A stretch of 64,000 nucleotides of DNA. It comes from Nectonema munidae. Lineage: Eukaryota > Nematomorpha > Nectonematoida > Nectonematidae. Location of the stretch: assembly GCA_030549495.1 (NCBI GenBank), contig JAUIRK010000235.1:620001-684000 (forward strand). The letters run 5' to 3'. Within the stretch, counting starts at the first letter, position 1, and every line of letters starts with the position of its first letter. Both the position numbers and the translations under genes were made by a program. Shown here piece by piece: positions 23,931 to 37,024 of the stretch. The notes beneath the pieces were generated by a model, which saw only the letters and a list, made by a program, of their open reading frames with translations, was not told the DNA's origin and did not search any database.

Positions 23931-26900
23931 CCTAAGTGAAATAAAGAATTCTAATGAAAGATCAGTAATTTACAGACGTATACATCATTTAAAACAAAAT
24001 TTGCGTAAACTTTTCGCTAAAATTGGCCAAAAATTTCAAAAATCAAGTTCCTGGGCGGATCACAAATACCAACTCTTGAACCTGTATAAATCTTGTATAT
24101 AACACCTATAGTAGTGATGGGAATCTTGAGAATCGTTTTTTTAAAAAATCGGATTACCTTGGGAAAATTTCGCTAGTACCTTCCGATGCCTCAGTCCCGA
24201 TCCTAAGTTAAGGGTGTTGTAACTCTAAGTTAAGCTTCATTTGCCTTTGGCACGCGGGTTGGACTTTCCGCCCCCTGATCTATGTAAATAAATCTTATTT
24301 AGTCGGTAAAATGGTCCGTTTTCAGTTCTGACAAGAAAATTATGCTTCTAATTATTTTTTAAATACAATGTAAATTTAAAAGTTACAAATACAAAAATTA
24401 CTTTTGAATGATAAATTTTTGTAGACCAAAATGTTAAAACGTTTTGGCAACTTTATTTTAAGCAAAATTATATCGATGTTTTAGCATAGATTTTTATTAT
24501 TATCATCTACATACATGCGAACATTGAATTTTAGCTCCGATAATAATGTATTACCAAATTTGAATTTTGATTAATTGTGAATTGTATTGTGAATAAATAT
24601 TTTCCTTGAAAAATACTTACATAAGTCAAAATGAAGTGGAAAATTTTCTAAAAAAATTATCGACAAAATAGTTCTATATGTTGTGAGTAAATTTTTTTGC
24701 AGAAAAAAATTAAATACTTCTTTCATTTTTATTATTACAGATGCGTATAAATGAAAATGGCAAATCATTATTGATGAGAATAAAAACTTTTATTGAAGAC
24801 GACATAACATAGAGAATAAGAAACAATGCATAATCACATTAACTGCTTCATCTTTTCGTAGGTTCTAGAAATCAGATAAGCAGTGTTCAAAAATTTGGAG
24901 AGTTTTAACAGCAATACTATTTACAATGGCATGCAAAAATATCAATAACAAGATCAATTTCATTTTTCACAATATACTTATTCAAGTCCAGCACTGTTTT
25001 AATATCATTATCCAAATTTTATTTTTCGTTAAGCCATACTACTATTTTGTTTGCTATCATAGCAATGATACCGAATGAGTCTTATACAATACGTCACTTT
25101 TTGAAATTACGGTACGATACGATCGCTTTTTCGTTAAAATACGACCCCAAAATTCCGTACGAAACAAAACTAAATTACGATAAATAACGAAGTTCGATAC
25201 CATTTCGATCTTAGCTACGTTTTTTTATCGAACCTTTGAGTTGTAAATAGATATGTATCAAGTGGAAACGCATTACTTGAGTGATGGCATATTCCAGCCA
25301 ATAAGGTTTTGTGATTAATTTGTTCACCACAAACACATGTAATATAATCCATACAGAATATCATATATTAAATATTTCAGTCGTAGACGGATAATCTCTG
25401 AAGTCGGAAAAATAGTGATAAAAGTTTGATGCTAAAAGACGACATAGTTGAGAGCACCCTTTTCTACGTTGCTATAATTGAATTTTAATAAACTTTCTCA
25501 AAAAAACAATATTAATGCGCTGATTGAATATTGCAGGCATTTATTCGGAAAGTAAAAAAGATTGAAGAAATCTTTTTCATCATCTTTGATTACGTTTACA
25601 TTTTTTTTTTAAAAAATGAAGAAAAAAAAAGTTTGAAAATACAAATTTTTTTTCTCACAGTAACGTGGCCCATCAATGGCCTTAGGTGCGTAAAACTGTC
25701 TTTAACCCAACTTTATTTAATTTGAAGAAACTAATATATTTTAATTTCAAAATGCAATTTTTTTACGCAATTTGGTCAAAAATGGTTTCTCTTTCATTTT
25801 TATCTCTTTTATTTTTAAATATTCCCTTACTTAATTCTTTTCAAAATTAATCATTACTCCTTTTTTAGGACTATGAGTTTTAGAGTTCTAAAATTTGAAA
25901 CTTAACGGAAATATCAATTTCAGTATAATAAAGGTAGCCGAAAAATTAAATAGGTATCTCAATTTTCAAACTATCCCCATTTTTCCACGCTTACACTAAT
26001 TTAGGGACCTCAACACGATTCCTGGGATAGAAATTTTTGTCAATAACTCTTCTCTATTCGTTTATGAATAGAAAAGCTTTGTATAAATTTAGTTTTATCT
26101 TTAGAACAATGAAGTTGCAAAATTTTACCAACCCAAACTGCTACCTACAAGTCTTAGAAATTTTGAATGAACATGTTTTTCATTTTGCCTGTTTCACCTT
26201 CTTTCTGTCACAATTCAAAAAACATATCAAGTTTTATTTTATCTCTGAGTATCAAAGAATATTGCGTGACAATGACAAGTGTTTTTTATGTCAACAGAAA
26301 AATTCAATCTTTAAAATTCATTCTTCTTCCTCCCACAGCTTGTAGACAATAAATTTTTATTTTAACTAAAATTTCTCAAAATTGTTATGGTTGGGTACTA
26401 CTATAAGCGGAATGCGACTTTTTAGCGATGAAATTATAAAAAGAAATTCTTCATTAAAGGAAACAACTGGCAAATTTTCAAAGTAAATACTTTATGTACA
26501 ATAATTCGAAGCTGTTGTGTATGATCATACCAATACCGAACTTCCTTAGCTCATTCATACTTCTTTAAACAAAGGGCAAAAGGCATAAATAAAAATATGA
26601 TATATATCATAATTTTACGATAGTAAATATTATAGTTTTCGGTTTTCTACTTTGTGCAAACTGATGGATGGAATAGGAAGGTATCATATTGGGAAAGACT
26701 TCGTCTAATAGCACATACGATTACGAGTCTAAATGCAATTGAATACCTTAGAAGAATCGCTCATATTTTTAAAGTTAATTTAAATAATATTTTAACTTAA
26801 ATTTTTTGAATTATTTTTAATTGTTTTCATGTTCATATTCAATCTCTAATTCTTTCTACCCGTTTTGTTTTATAGGTTCGCTGTTTGTTGTATACCCCAT

Positions 26901-27480
26901 GACGCTATTTAAATATTAAATTTAAGGAGTTGAGAATAATGACATTTTTGATTTTATAATGTATAATCCAAATAAATTTGGTTAATTTGCAATGAGAATT
27001 TAATGATGAGAATTAGCATATGTTGTGGTATATGTTGATAGGGTCGAGTTTATTGTTTCGGTTACCAATGCGTTTCCAATTTTAATTTTAGTGGATTCAT
27101 TGAATCGGGCTTCATTAAGTTTTTTTAATATTTAATGTTTGATTTTAGAAAGAGGTGGGTGTTATTTCAATAGTCAAAAATAGTTTTTCTTTATTATTAT
27201 TTTAGCGCCTTAATGTTTCGGCCCAAAATGTGACTTTTTATCTTGTAAAATATATTTGTAGCGAGCACATAACGCCAATTTTTTTAATTACCACCAAAAT
27301 CACCCATCAAGAATGTAAAAAATTTGAAACTAATACTATAGTATATTGAAAAGTTTATTAGCCACTAAAAATTTTAGAATATTCAGATATATTCAGTTAT
27401 ATATTTCATCACTAATTTTTTTGTTCAGATTAAGTATCCTAAATTTGATCAATCAGGGTAAAATTCTATAAAAATCCTGT
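23931..27480. other. Gene-poor AT-rich DNA
   Basis: No gene supported. TAGTGATGGGAATCTTGAGA at 24112 looks like a hAT left end without a visible partner. 25075-25215 is enriched in CGATA/TACG words, as in some hAT interiors. Frames of 60-102 codons in 25.5-26.4 kb have no resemblance. Confidence 0.4.
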
Positions 27481-27630
27481 AAAGGTAAAGGTAGCATGGG
27501 GTGTTTTCATTGAGAAGGCACAATTGCGCAGCTTGTATTAAACTATGAGGAAAGTAGGATTGATGGGGGGTCGAACCCAAGATCTTGAGTTATCGAAACC
27601 CAGTGCCTATAACCAACCTTACACACGCCC
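27481..27630 (-). mobile_element. tRNA-derived SINE, family A, most complete copy
   Basis: Read on the minus strand: GGCGTGTGTAAGGTTGGTTA (A-box-like), a middle with CGATAACTCAAGATCTTG, then GGGTTCGACCCC (B box), then a body with TACAAGCTGCGCAATTG and TGCCTTCTCAATGAAAACAC, ending in CTACCTTTACC. The A and B boxes make an internal RNA polymerase III promoter likely. It is not a functional tRNA, because no acceptor stem closes it. The LINE partner for its 3' end is not evident. Confidence 0.78.
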
Positions 27631-28231
27631 TTAAATTTTATTTGATATAAATTCAATTAAACCCTGCTAAATCTTGTTTTGTTACGAATGCAATGAATTA
27701 AATCTTATGAAACATCCAAACTAGTTCTTTTATTCAATTTTCAAGATCCCTTTTTACACAAAATATCTTGCTAAAAATAAACTTAAAAACTTTGTCTCAA
27801 TTTCCTTAAGAAAAATTGTGAATTAATATATAACTGTGTTTATGTATGAAAATCAATTTCTCTAAAAAAATCTTACAAAAAGATTTATATTTGAGTTATG
27901 GTATTTTTTGTTCGGAAAAAATAAACGCTATCAGAATCAAAAAAAAAGTATTGGGTCTTTTAATTTAGAATCTTTTGAAAAATGCTTAGCAATGAGTTAT
28001 CCAACTCGCTAGAGCCAAAAAAATATATATCTAAAAGCCTTTTATAGTTATGTCCTGTATAATTAATAACTTAATAAATAAATATAATTAACTATAAATG
28101 GCAGACGAAATGGTGATTACTTGATGTGGCCGTCTAAACGAAAAGACCCAAAATATTAATTATATACTTGAAAAAAGCACAGATTTTGGTGTAATTATTA
28201 TCCAAGGCAAAAGTGGGCTCACTATTTGTAT
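27631..28231. other. AT-rich intergenic DNA
   Basis: Nothing recognised. Confidence 0.4.
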
Positions 28232-28361
28232 TTAACTCTTTGAGGACCAGTGGGTCACCAGTGACCCAAGAAATGAAAATCGTCTGCTTTGAATATATAA
28301 AATTCCATTGAAAAAGAAAGCAGACGAATCCTCTTCAAAATGTTGGTCCTCAAAGGATTAA
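28232..28361 (+). mobile_element. piggyBac-type MITE, family 2
   Basis: TTAA on both sides. Inverted ends are CTCTTTGAGGACCA and TGGTCCTCAAAGGA. The interior carries CGTCTGCTTTGAATATA and AAGCAGACGA, motifs shared with family 1 although the ends differ, so the two are related. A GGGTCACCAGTGACCC palindrome follows the left end. Confidence 0.8.
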
Positions 28362-29717
28362 GGTTTAAACACTTTAAAATTTACCTTTTTTGTTAAATTG
28401 CAAAACGTAATTTTATAATTTGAAAGCTGTCTTGGATTATTATGTAAGATTATTCTGCGTATTTAAAATTAAAAAACAAAGGCATACTGAACAAAACATT
28501 TATACAATGTAAAGTGGTGTCACTCAAACTTGTTGTGCCATCACAATTTTGAATAAAAAAGGCCCTTGCTCAACCTCATCCTCATAAGCATTAGCCCGCC
28601 TTTGATTTCACCATTGGCAATTATATTTTGCACCCTATAACTGTCTTATCGATAAATCAAATTAATTAAGCAATTATCTAAAATCACATCTCGTAAAACT
28701 AGCAAGATCTGGTGCTTATATTACGCATTGCAATTCAATCCAATATATATATACTTGAACCGTGTCTATAATGAGCTAGTATAGAAAGTGTTGCTCTTCT
28801 ATCCTTCTTCAGTATGTGGTAGTAGTATGTCTTTTGCGCAAAAAACGCAACCATAGCTCACAATGATAGTAATAATAATATTAATAAACTCCGTGTGAGT
28901 GAATCCACCATTCAATGTATGAGATGCCTAGTCATTTTGTGAAAGAAATTGGAAGTAGAAGCGAACATTCTACGAAATCACTGATTACAAAGATTGACGC
29001 CTATAACATGCATCTTCTATCCTGTATTTGTGGTAACAAAAAGAGAATTGATAGGATATACTGACTACACAATATATTACATTATGTTATGTATGTGTGT
29101 GGTGTGTATAAGAATGAGTGCATATATAAATAAATAAATAATGTATATGTGAAATCTTACAAATTAGTCCGAGTGATAGAAAATAGCTCTATAATAATTC
29201 TACACCGTGCAAACTTTCCAAATTCGAAGAAGGCATTTTAATTAAAAATTCTTTTATTGATTTCAACTCTGAAGTGTTTTATCTCGTATATCTATATATA
29301 TATTTATCATATATATTATACACACACACACATTATTCCTATTTTTTAAACATACTTGTTTTTGACACACACGCAGATACACACATACATTCAACTATAT
29401 ACGCAATATAAATTGTTCGATTAATTACACAATAGTTTTATGGTTGCTAATGGTGAAAGCAGAACAGCATTAGTTTCGAGCATCCCTTCAAATCTTTTCT
29501 CGACATTTTGTACACAGAGACACGCACAGCGCATGCAAGCTTGACACACACACATACACAAATTCAAACACTCAATCAACTCACTCTGAGCCTGCCCTCT
29601 TAGAGAAGAGATGAAGAGCTTTACTTCGTAGAAAGAGTGTTGTAGGTGTGATATATATCATCTGATGTTGCTTTCATTTTCCTCCGTTTCTAAAAAGTTT
29701 TCGTTGTGTGCTGCTGA
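28362..29717. promoter_or_regulatory. 5' flank of the GPCR gene
   Basis: Should include the GPCR promoter and 5' UTR. 29080-29600 holds several short (CA)n/(TG)n and (TA)n tracts. A perfect TGATATATATCA palindrome lies about 70 bp before the start codon. No TATA box or initiator can be picked with confidence. No other gene seen. Confidence 0.3.
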
Positions 29718-30183
29718 ATGGGCACTTCTTTCGTAGACGACGCAACAGCGCGAAATGGAAGCGTAGCGGATTTCGGCCAAATGCTTACAGGACCTTCTGT
29801 GATAAACGTCTTTCAAGTAACCAAAATCATTCTCCTCGTCCTAATGATCACCCTTTCCATCTTCGGAAACACCCTCATCTCGTACGTGATTGTGCGAAAT
29901 AAGGCGATTCAAACGATTCCGAACAAGTTCATTTTGAATCTCTCGATCTGCGGATTCTTTTCCTCCATCGTGAACTGCCCTTTCACAATCCTCAGCATCC
30001 ACTACAACAGATCCTACTTGAATAAGGAGTGGTGTAATGTCAATGGGCTTTGCGTCTCTCTCTTCGGCATTGTGTCGATTTACTCGTTGGCGGGCATTTC
30101 CCTCAATCGCTATTTCATGATCATTTCTCCGAGCAGGTGTACCTCCGTCTTCACCAAAACTTCCACCAACTTAATGATTTGTG
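29718..30183 (+). CDS. Tre1/moody-like class A GPCR, exon 1 (N-terminus to TM3/ICL2)
   Basis: Plasma-membrane seven-helix receptor, ligand unknown. Exon 1 codes residues 1-155 and the first base of 156. It has an N-glycosylation sequon at Asn13, TM1 about 33-59 with GN (Asn51, position 1.50), TM2 about 70-93, a sequon at Asn97, Cys106 for the extracellular disulphide, TM3 about 109-129, and NRY (130-132) in place of DRY. The TM2 sodium-site Asp (2.50) reads Gly79. The donor is G|GTACGT, phase 1. NRY together with NPIIY in exon 2 points to the arthropod Tre1/moody group; melatonin receptors also use NRY. Tre1 guides germ cells and moody acts in the blood-brain barrier of Drosophila; which role applies here is unknown. 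Confidence 0.88.
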
Positions 30184-32794
30184 GTACGTCTTTAAATATC
30201 CTCACTCTTTAGGGATGGAGCAGAAATTTTTTTATCCAAAACTGAGCACATAATAGTACAAAGTATTTATTTTGTCAGTGTGGGGGAAGGAGCAAAAATA
30301 GTTTAGTAGACAGGTTCGAGCCCATTCTCACTTCTTGCTATGCCTTAAGTGTTGAGTGCAGGCCTTTATGAAATAGCATATTAAATTATCTCGATTTCTG
30401 TTGTCTACCATGCTCTTGATAGGCCACTAATGTACTGTACATGATGATAGCCAAAGGTTGAATTTGTAATATGCAGTATAATTACATTGTACTTCCTTTG
30501 CAAAATATGAATGAAGTTTGAAAATTTCATATGCTCGTAAGGGACTAAATAGAATAGCAGCTTTCTTTTAAATAAAGGAGCCAGCTTTTCCCATTTTAAT
30601 AACAGGAATACTTTAAAAAGTAAAACTAATTTTTTTTTCAACTAAAAAAAGAGATAATCAATCATATTTGGAGTAAAAAATTTGTATTAGCTCCTTTTTT
30701 GGAACTATAAATACCAAAATAAACGAAAACCAGGATTTTTCTAAATCGCCTATTTGACTTTCTGATCGCACCTTCATTTACATCGAGGAAATGCTATACT
30801 AAGGTATGAACTGTATCGTTTGAAACTGTAACTCGATTTACTTACATCATAAACATAGACATATTTTACTTTCCATCTATACTTAATATTTCTCAATAAT
30901 CTTATATTTTCTATGTATCTATAAAATCACACTTTTCGTGATAATCAGGTACATGTTTTTTTTGAAATAAACTTCTATAAATTTGTAAAAATAAATTTTC
31001 TTTTTTCTAAATCGTTCGGTATTCCGTTATTAAGCGAAGAAAGAACCGAAATAATCCCGAAAAAGAGCGAGAAAACCTAGTTATATACAAAATACATATA
31101 ATTACTTACTCTATATATTTTCCAAAACATAAATAGTAAAAAATTGAAAAAGGATTTAAAATGGAACATAAAAAAAATTTATCTACTCCTATGGAACTCG
31201 AGTACGAACTGTTGATCATCAAATAATCTCTTTTATCGATGAGAACCAATTCTGGAGATAATTATTTACAAACTTATTCAACGTTATTTTTTGATTTTTA
31301 GTTGTCTGCATTGTTGAGAAGAATTTTTCTTCCAATTTTCAAAAATTTTTATACCCAACTTTTTTAGTTTTTATTCCTTTTTCAATTTTTGACGATTTAA
31401 AAAATTTGTCTAAAAACTTGCATTATATTCAACTATATCTATTTTGCATATAACAAAGTTATTTTAGTTCTTTTGCGAATTTGAAACCTGATTCATTTTC
31501 GATGAACGAAGACACTATATTATTATAATTTAGCTGCCCCCGTTTTATTGTAACCAAAAAGGGACATTTCAACATATGCGAGAAAAAAGAACAACGTTCA
31601 AAACGAAGTTTAGAATTCAAAATAAAAAAGTATACAAATTATATTATAAGCAAAAAAAACTTTAATTGGAAGAAGATTTTAATTTGGATTTTTTATGTAA
31701 CTATGCTTTTTCCGATGACGAAACTCTATGCAGTAAATTTTTATCTTTAATATTTTGGAATGAAACTTGTTACATTCCATGATGTCATAATTTTATCCCA
31801 CAAGAAACGTCTTTCAAGTTTATTTGTAATTTTGTTATAATTTTAACTTATGATAAAATAACGGCAATTATTAAAAAAGACAGGAACATTAAATATATGA
31901 ATAAAACGATACTGTACCCTTCAAAATGTTACGTCTTGTCAGCGTAATCATAATGCATATCACAAATTCAAGCTTTACAGCAAGACCACAAAAGACAACA
32001 AAAATGGCAGAATTTTTTTTGGAGCATATCAAGAACTTCCACCCTTATTAGCTAGGGATGGTTGTTCTTCATTAAAGCAAATTTTAGTATGAATGGATAT
32101 TTTGTTATAAAAAGCATTGAAGCCATATGTTTTAACATTATATATATAGAAAGAATATACCTGAAATTTGTGTGGCGTGACATGTTTCAAAAAATGCCTT
32201 TTTTAGTTTATGTTAACATATAAGTAATAATAATATATAAGTCAATAATGGCATCTTTGCGATTTGAAACAAAGCACTTTTCAGGGCTAAAAAATTTTAA
32301 GTTTTTTTGTTTGAGTTTCTTCGTACAAAAATTTTTTGCATAAAAATATTTTTAGGTTAAATTTAATACATAAGCTCAAAGGGGAATGTTCTTCAGGAGA
32401 ATCTATCAGCGTGAATGTTCTTATGTAGATGAATTCGGGAATCATCAATTCTTTAGTTGTTACGATTGGGAGTGGAAGTTCTTCATATGCTCCTTTTTTC
32501 CATTCCAACTTACGCTGACTGGATCAAAAGCCAAAAAGTGCAGTTCCCCCTGCTCTCTCATTTCAAAAACGCCACATCGCCAAGATAGGCTACCAAGCGT
32601 GTACATTTTGTCCGTAGCTATTTAACATTGTTGATATGTGACATTTCTGAGGGTTTCTAAGTTAGGCCATTGTTTTATAACCTAGAACCTGTCTGGTTAG
32701 CGGAGATTGTCAAGAAAGCTACAAAAGCAAGAAAACACATAAATCATTTACACATGTCATTTTGTTCTTTCCATAAGTTGGAAGGCTAGACTCC

Positions 32795-33100
32795 CTCAGG
32801 TAAAGTCATAGCGCTGGATTTGCGTTAATTATAATTTCTTTCAAATGCGACTATGAAGTCAATCATCGGAACTCCTTCTTCTCGGCGAGAATGGATAAAT
32901 TTCCTCCATGATTGGAAAGCTTTGAAATTTTTATTCCTTTCATAGAAGCCGTCTAATTTTTTAAGATTTCACCAATTCCACTTTCACTGTTGATAATATC
33001 AATATCCAATTCAAGTGCTGCATCTCGGGATCTGGAAGTGATAAAAGAAGAGCCCTGCTTTGCTTTTTTTTTTATCCAAATCTGTTAGGTTTTAAAGAAA
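32795..33100 (-). mobile_element. Fossil LTR-retrotransposon gag fragment, copy 2
   Basis: Nucleotide match to 40110-40430, including GGTAAAGTCATAG, GATTTGCGTT, CTTCTTCTCGGCGAGAAT and TTCCTCCATGATTGGA. It is a short internal piece of a gag-like coding region, broken, without terminal repeats. Probably an old insertion remnant in the GPCR intron. Confidence 0.75.
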
Positions 33101-36022
33101 CATTGGGTGAGGTGATCAAGTTCTAATGACAATATAAAAATGAGAAATCATATAAGTTCTCAAAAAAATCAAAAAATTGTGAGAAGTTATAGGCCCGTTC
33201 AAAAAACAAAAGCTGGTACAGGCGGACTTAAAAAAGATTTAAAAGAATAGGGCAAGCTTGATAAAAAAATGTTACGGGTATAGGCAGACATAGATTGCCT
33301 AGAGCAGGCAATTTATATTAGCAGCATGTTTCTTTTGTTTATTTTTAAATAGAATTTATTGGCAATAAATAATGATAGTAATTATGGCGTCGCAAAAAAA
33401 GATTAGACACCTTCTTATGCCAGTGATTTCTCCAATATTTATCTCAGAGCGTGATGAAAATTTTATTTTAGTGATTTTTTATATTTTTTATCGAATTTTT
33501 TCTTTTTTATTAAGATTCTTAAAAAATTTATAGGTGAATGAACAGAATCGCGCTGGACAAATTTAAAGTTATCCCTTCTAAAAGAAATTATAAGGCATAC
33601 TAGTACAGTTTTTTACATTTCTTATTGTATATATAGTTAGTTCTAAGGGGTTTCTTTTAACGAGTTAGCTTAACTCAATATTACTGATATAATGTCAGTA
33701 AAATTGAATTAATTCCCCAAATCGCCTTAGTTTACTTCCATTCCTATCCCCCTTAAGGATCAATCTCTTGTCTCAGCTGTTTAGAATGTCTAATGAAAAT
33801 AGCAGTTTAATCAGTTATTTTCGCACACTTAATTCAACCAAATCGTAAGAAGCGTACATTTAGAAATCACTCTATTTCGAACCGTAATTTTTTTTAACAA
33901 TTAAATGATACTGTCACTTTTTGCTTATATTTTCATGGAGGGATGACTTTAAATTTGTCGCTGGTGGATTTTGTGCTCCAAGAATTTTGTCCTCTTGTGG
34001 ATTTGGTCTTGACACCACTGAACTTGTATATTCGATTATTATTATTAGTTCAATGTGCGCAAATTGTTTTGAAAGAATTCTATGCACCGGATCCATCAAT
34101 ATAACTCCTCAAATTAATTTTTAAGCATTTCTACCACTACTTTTTATCTTTAATGTCATCTTGTATTCCTATTTTTGCCAACTCTACCGCTTTCGGCGGT
34201 AGACTACCTTATTTAGACTTTTTTTGGTCTATACCGCATTTGAGATGGGTTCTACCTCTTTTTGAAAATTTTTAAGTCGCTACGACAACTGTTTTAAAGA
34301 AGAATGGATTCAAAAATTTGAATTTATTATTACTAAATTCAAATTAGGTTCTTCCCATGCATTTTGTCGTACTTGCAAAAAAAGCATAAAAAATTTTAGG
34401 GTCCATGGGTCGTTTTCGAAAAAAAAGTCTACCGCTTTGGTCTTCTCTGAGGTTGATAGAGATTTCGCGATCAAGGATCCAACCAGTATGGATACCTAAG
34501 TCGAAACCCTACATTCCACCACTAAGCTTTATGCCGATGAAAGATTAACGTGAAAACCTATCATTTAAAAAATATAAGGCACTTACTCCTAATAGACTTT
34601 TATAGACGTATAAATCTTTTTGTTTTGCTTTGAACGAATCACTATGTAACAGGATTTTTGTGCCGGACAAACAAGTCTTCCTTTTTATTGCAAACAGTAA
34701 AAAGTGTGCATTACTCATTTTACTTTTGTAGCTTTCTACGTAAGTTAAATTTTACTAGTTTTGTTAATAAAATAAAAATAAAATATAAGATATATTTAAA
34801 CTCTGAGGCAAATTTATCAAGTTAAAATGTGCAATTTTCTACGTTTGCTGTTATCCAATTGTTGAATAAGCCACAAATTAACCTCCAATCAAATTTTCAT
34901 GGTAAGATATCTGATAACTGTATTCAAAGCGCTTTATATGTTGGTGAAAATATTCTAGTTTTTTCTTTGTGTATCCTCCCATACTCTCATTGTAATTGTT
35001 AATTAAAGAACCAAGAATATGGACCAACAAGATCAATCTACAGTCTATCTGGAAATAGCTCTTCACCAAGTTCTCAATATAAGTTTCATTTAATTGTCAG
35101 TTTTGTTATTTCACAGAAAAAACTGTACTACAAAAACAATACATTTTAAAGCTTTAGTTTTTCTTCATCCAAGTTTCTTCCTGACTTATTGTCGAATTAA
35201 CATACCTGCTGTCATATTTGCCACTTAGAGCTTAAGAAAGAAGTCTTTAAGGTATTTGAAGGCTACCGACTTTTTATCCATGTCTGTACCTATCTTTCTT
35301 TAGACCAAGTTTAATGTATAATGGAGGCAAAAACCTTTTGAAAATACAATAATGTCTTGTTCTTGATATTATGTTTGGTTACTGACAACTAAGTGTTTTA
35401 AACCAGTCTTCCTTCGTTAAGGTGCAGCTTTTTCTCTAATATACCAATGATAGATATAATGGAAGCTTAGCGTAACGTCATTAGAAGTGCATCAAAATGG
35501 CATTATTTTCAAGTCTCGAACAACTTCGCTACAATACTTGTCATATTTCAAAGATTCAAATTGAGTGTTGTATTTTTAAGGAATCCAAGGCAAAAGAATA
35601 GTTTTTTTCTGGATCAGGCCAATGTTGCTAAAGGGTGAGGGATTTTTCAGGCCTCATGTTGATTAGCAAATATTTTTTATCAAATTATATTAAAAATACT
35701 TAAATTAACTCAGAATGAGTCTTATTTCTTGGGAAAGGGAGAAATGAAGGAATTCCAAAAATTTAGCAAGTGAGCTTATAAAAAAAAAGTGTACAACACT
35801 GCAATAGTGTGTCTGCAAAAGTGAAGGAGTATAAGAAATGCTGTGAGGATTTTCAGAATCTCCCGATTTGACTTAATCAAACCAAGATCCCCGAACAGTT
35901 TGGTTTTCATAGTAATGATTCCTCTCAACATCTGCACCTGTAAGAGCATAGTTATATTCACTGTTCTCATCTGATTTGCTTATTTCTTCCTTTGATAATT
36001 GATTTCTATCGTGATGTGTAGG

Positions 36023-36478
36023 CAGCCACGTAGCCAGGATTGTGGAAAAGCAAAGCTATGGGGCACTTGGGGGCGGGCCCCTCCATCTAAGTTAAAAATA
36101 AAATAATTTTTGACTGTGGGCTTATACTAACAATATAAAGCAAATAAAATCAAAATAAGGAAAAAATATTGATATCATTGACAGTAACGATCAAACTGTT
36201 AACTTTGTAAGATGGGCCTTCTACCTGTAATAAGAAAGCAAATTTACAATAAAAAATTTCTCTTTGCTATGGGAAACAAAGATAAGATATATTAACAATG
36301 TTAAAATCCAAAAACTTAACAAAGAAATAGGATACAAGTAGATAAAAGAGCTTATAAACACAAAGAGAAGAGTTGTTATAAGCAGCATTTGATGCTTTAA
36401 TTTCAGATAAATCCAGTAGGTAAGCATGTATATTAGTTCCATTTGGCCCCTCCAAATTTAAATTTCTGGCTACGTGTA
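36023..36478. mobile_element. MITE-like segment with CACGTAGCCAG ends
   Basis: CACGTAGCCAGGATTGTGGA at the left and its rough inverse TTTCTGGCTACGTG at the right, with GGCCCCTCCA just inside both ends in the same direction. GTAGCCAG-type ends are common in hAT-like MITEs. No clean target duplication, so the exact borders are uncertain. Confidence 0.45.
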
Positions 36479-37024
36479 TCAGAAGATCAGCACTTTTCAA
36501 TAGAAAATAGATCAGGTACATTTTTCTCAGTTCGACGATTGGAAGGATCTTGCTTCGATCTAGCAAAATATGCATTGTAAGTTTCATTTTAGATGTTATC
36601 ACAAAACTTCCTTGCTCTTGTTCTGATAAAATGAGCACACATGTTGCAAAATCTATGTGAAGAATGTTTGCTTGCTTGAGCCATCATGATGTTATTTACT
36701 TCTTGTAACCTAAGGAGTTATAAAACAAGTTTCAAACAAAATTAACTTTTTTTGCGAAATTTCTAAATTCAATGTTTAACCACAAAAGCAATGTTAAGTG
36801 ATCAAAATGATTCTTTTCTGTGTTATTTAGTTACAAGGAATTCAGGAGCAAGACAAAAAGGAAATTTTATTAGATAATGAATGAACTAAAATAATTATGA
36901 AATTGTGAATTTTTTGCTAAATCAAATTTTCGTTAAGCTAATTCCGCACCCACAATTTGAGAAATAGAAATGTGTTCAGCACTACATGTGTGTGAAAAAT
37001 GTTTACATCTTTTTCCTATTTTAG

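Larger units (their letters stand above)
30184..37024 (+). other. 6.8-kb phase-1 intron of the GPCR gene
   Basis: GTACGT donor and TTTTCCTATTTTAG acceptor. It joins ICG in exon 1 to GWVMAF in exon 2 so that TM4 is made whole. The intron holds a gag fossil (32795-33100), a MITE-like element (36023-36478) and otherwise AT-rich DNA. 34290-34440 reads weakly like a zinc-finger transposon peptide. The 123-codon minus-strand frame at 36267-36638 lies partly in the MITE-like segment and is not called. Confidence 0.8.

Noticed and set aside
32391-32404. TTCTTCAGGAGA resembling the end of the 3.24-kb unit
   Set aside because: Only about 12 bases match and no partner, flank repeat or related interior is nearby.
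36267-36638. 123-codon minus-strand frame in the GPCR intron
   Set aside because: Overlaps the MITE-like segment and resembles no protein I know.
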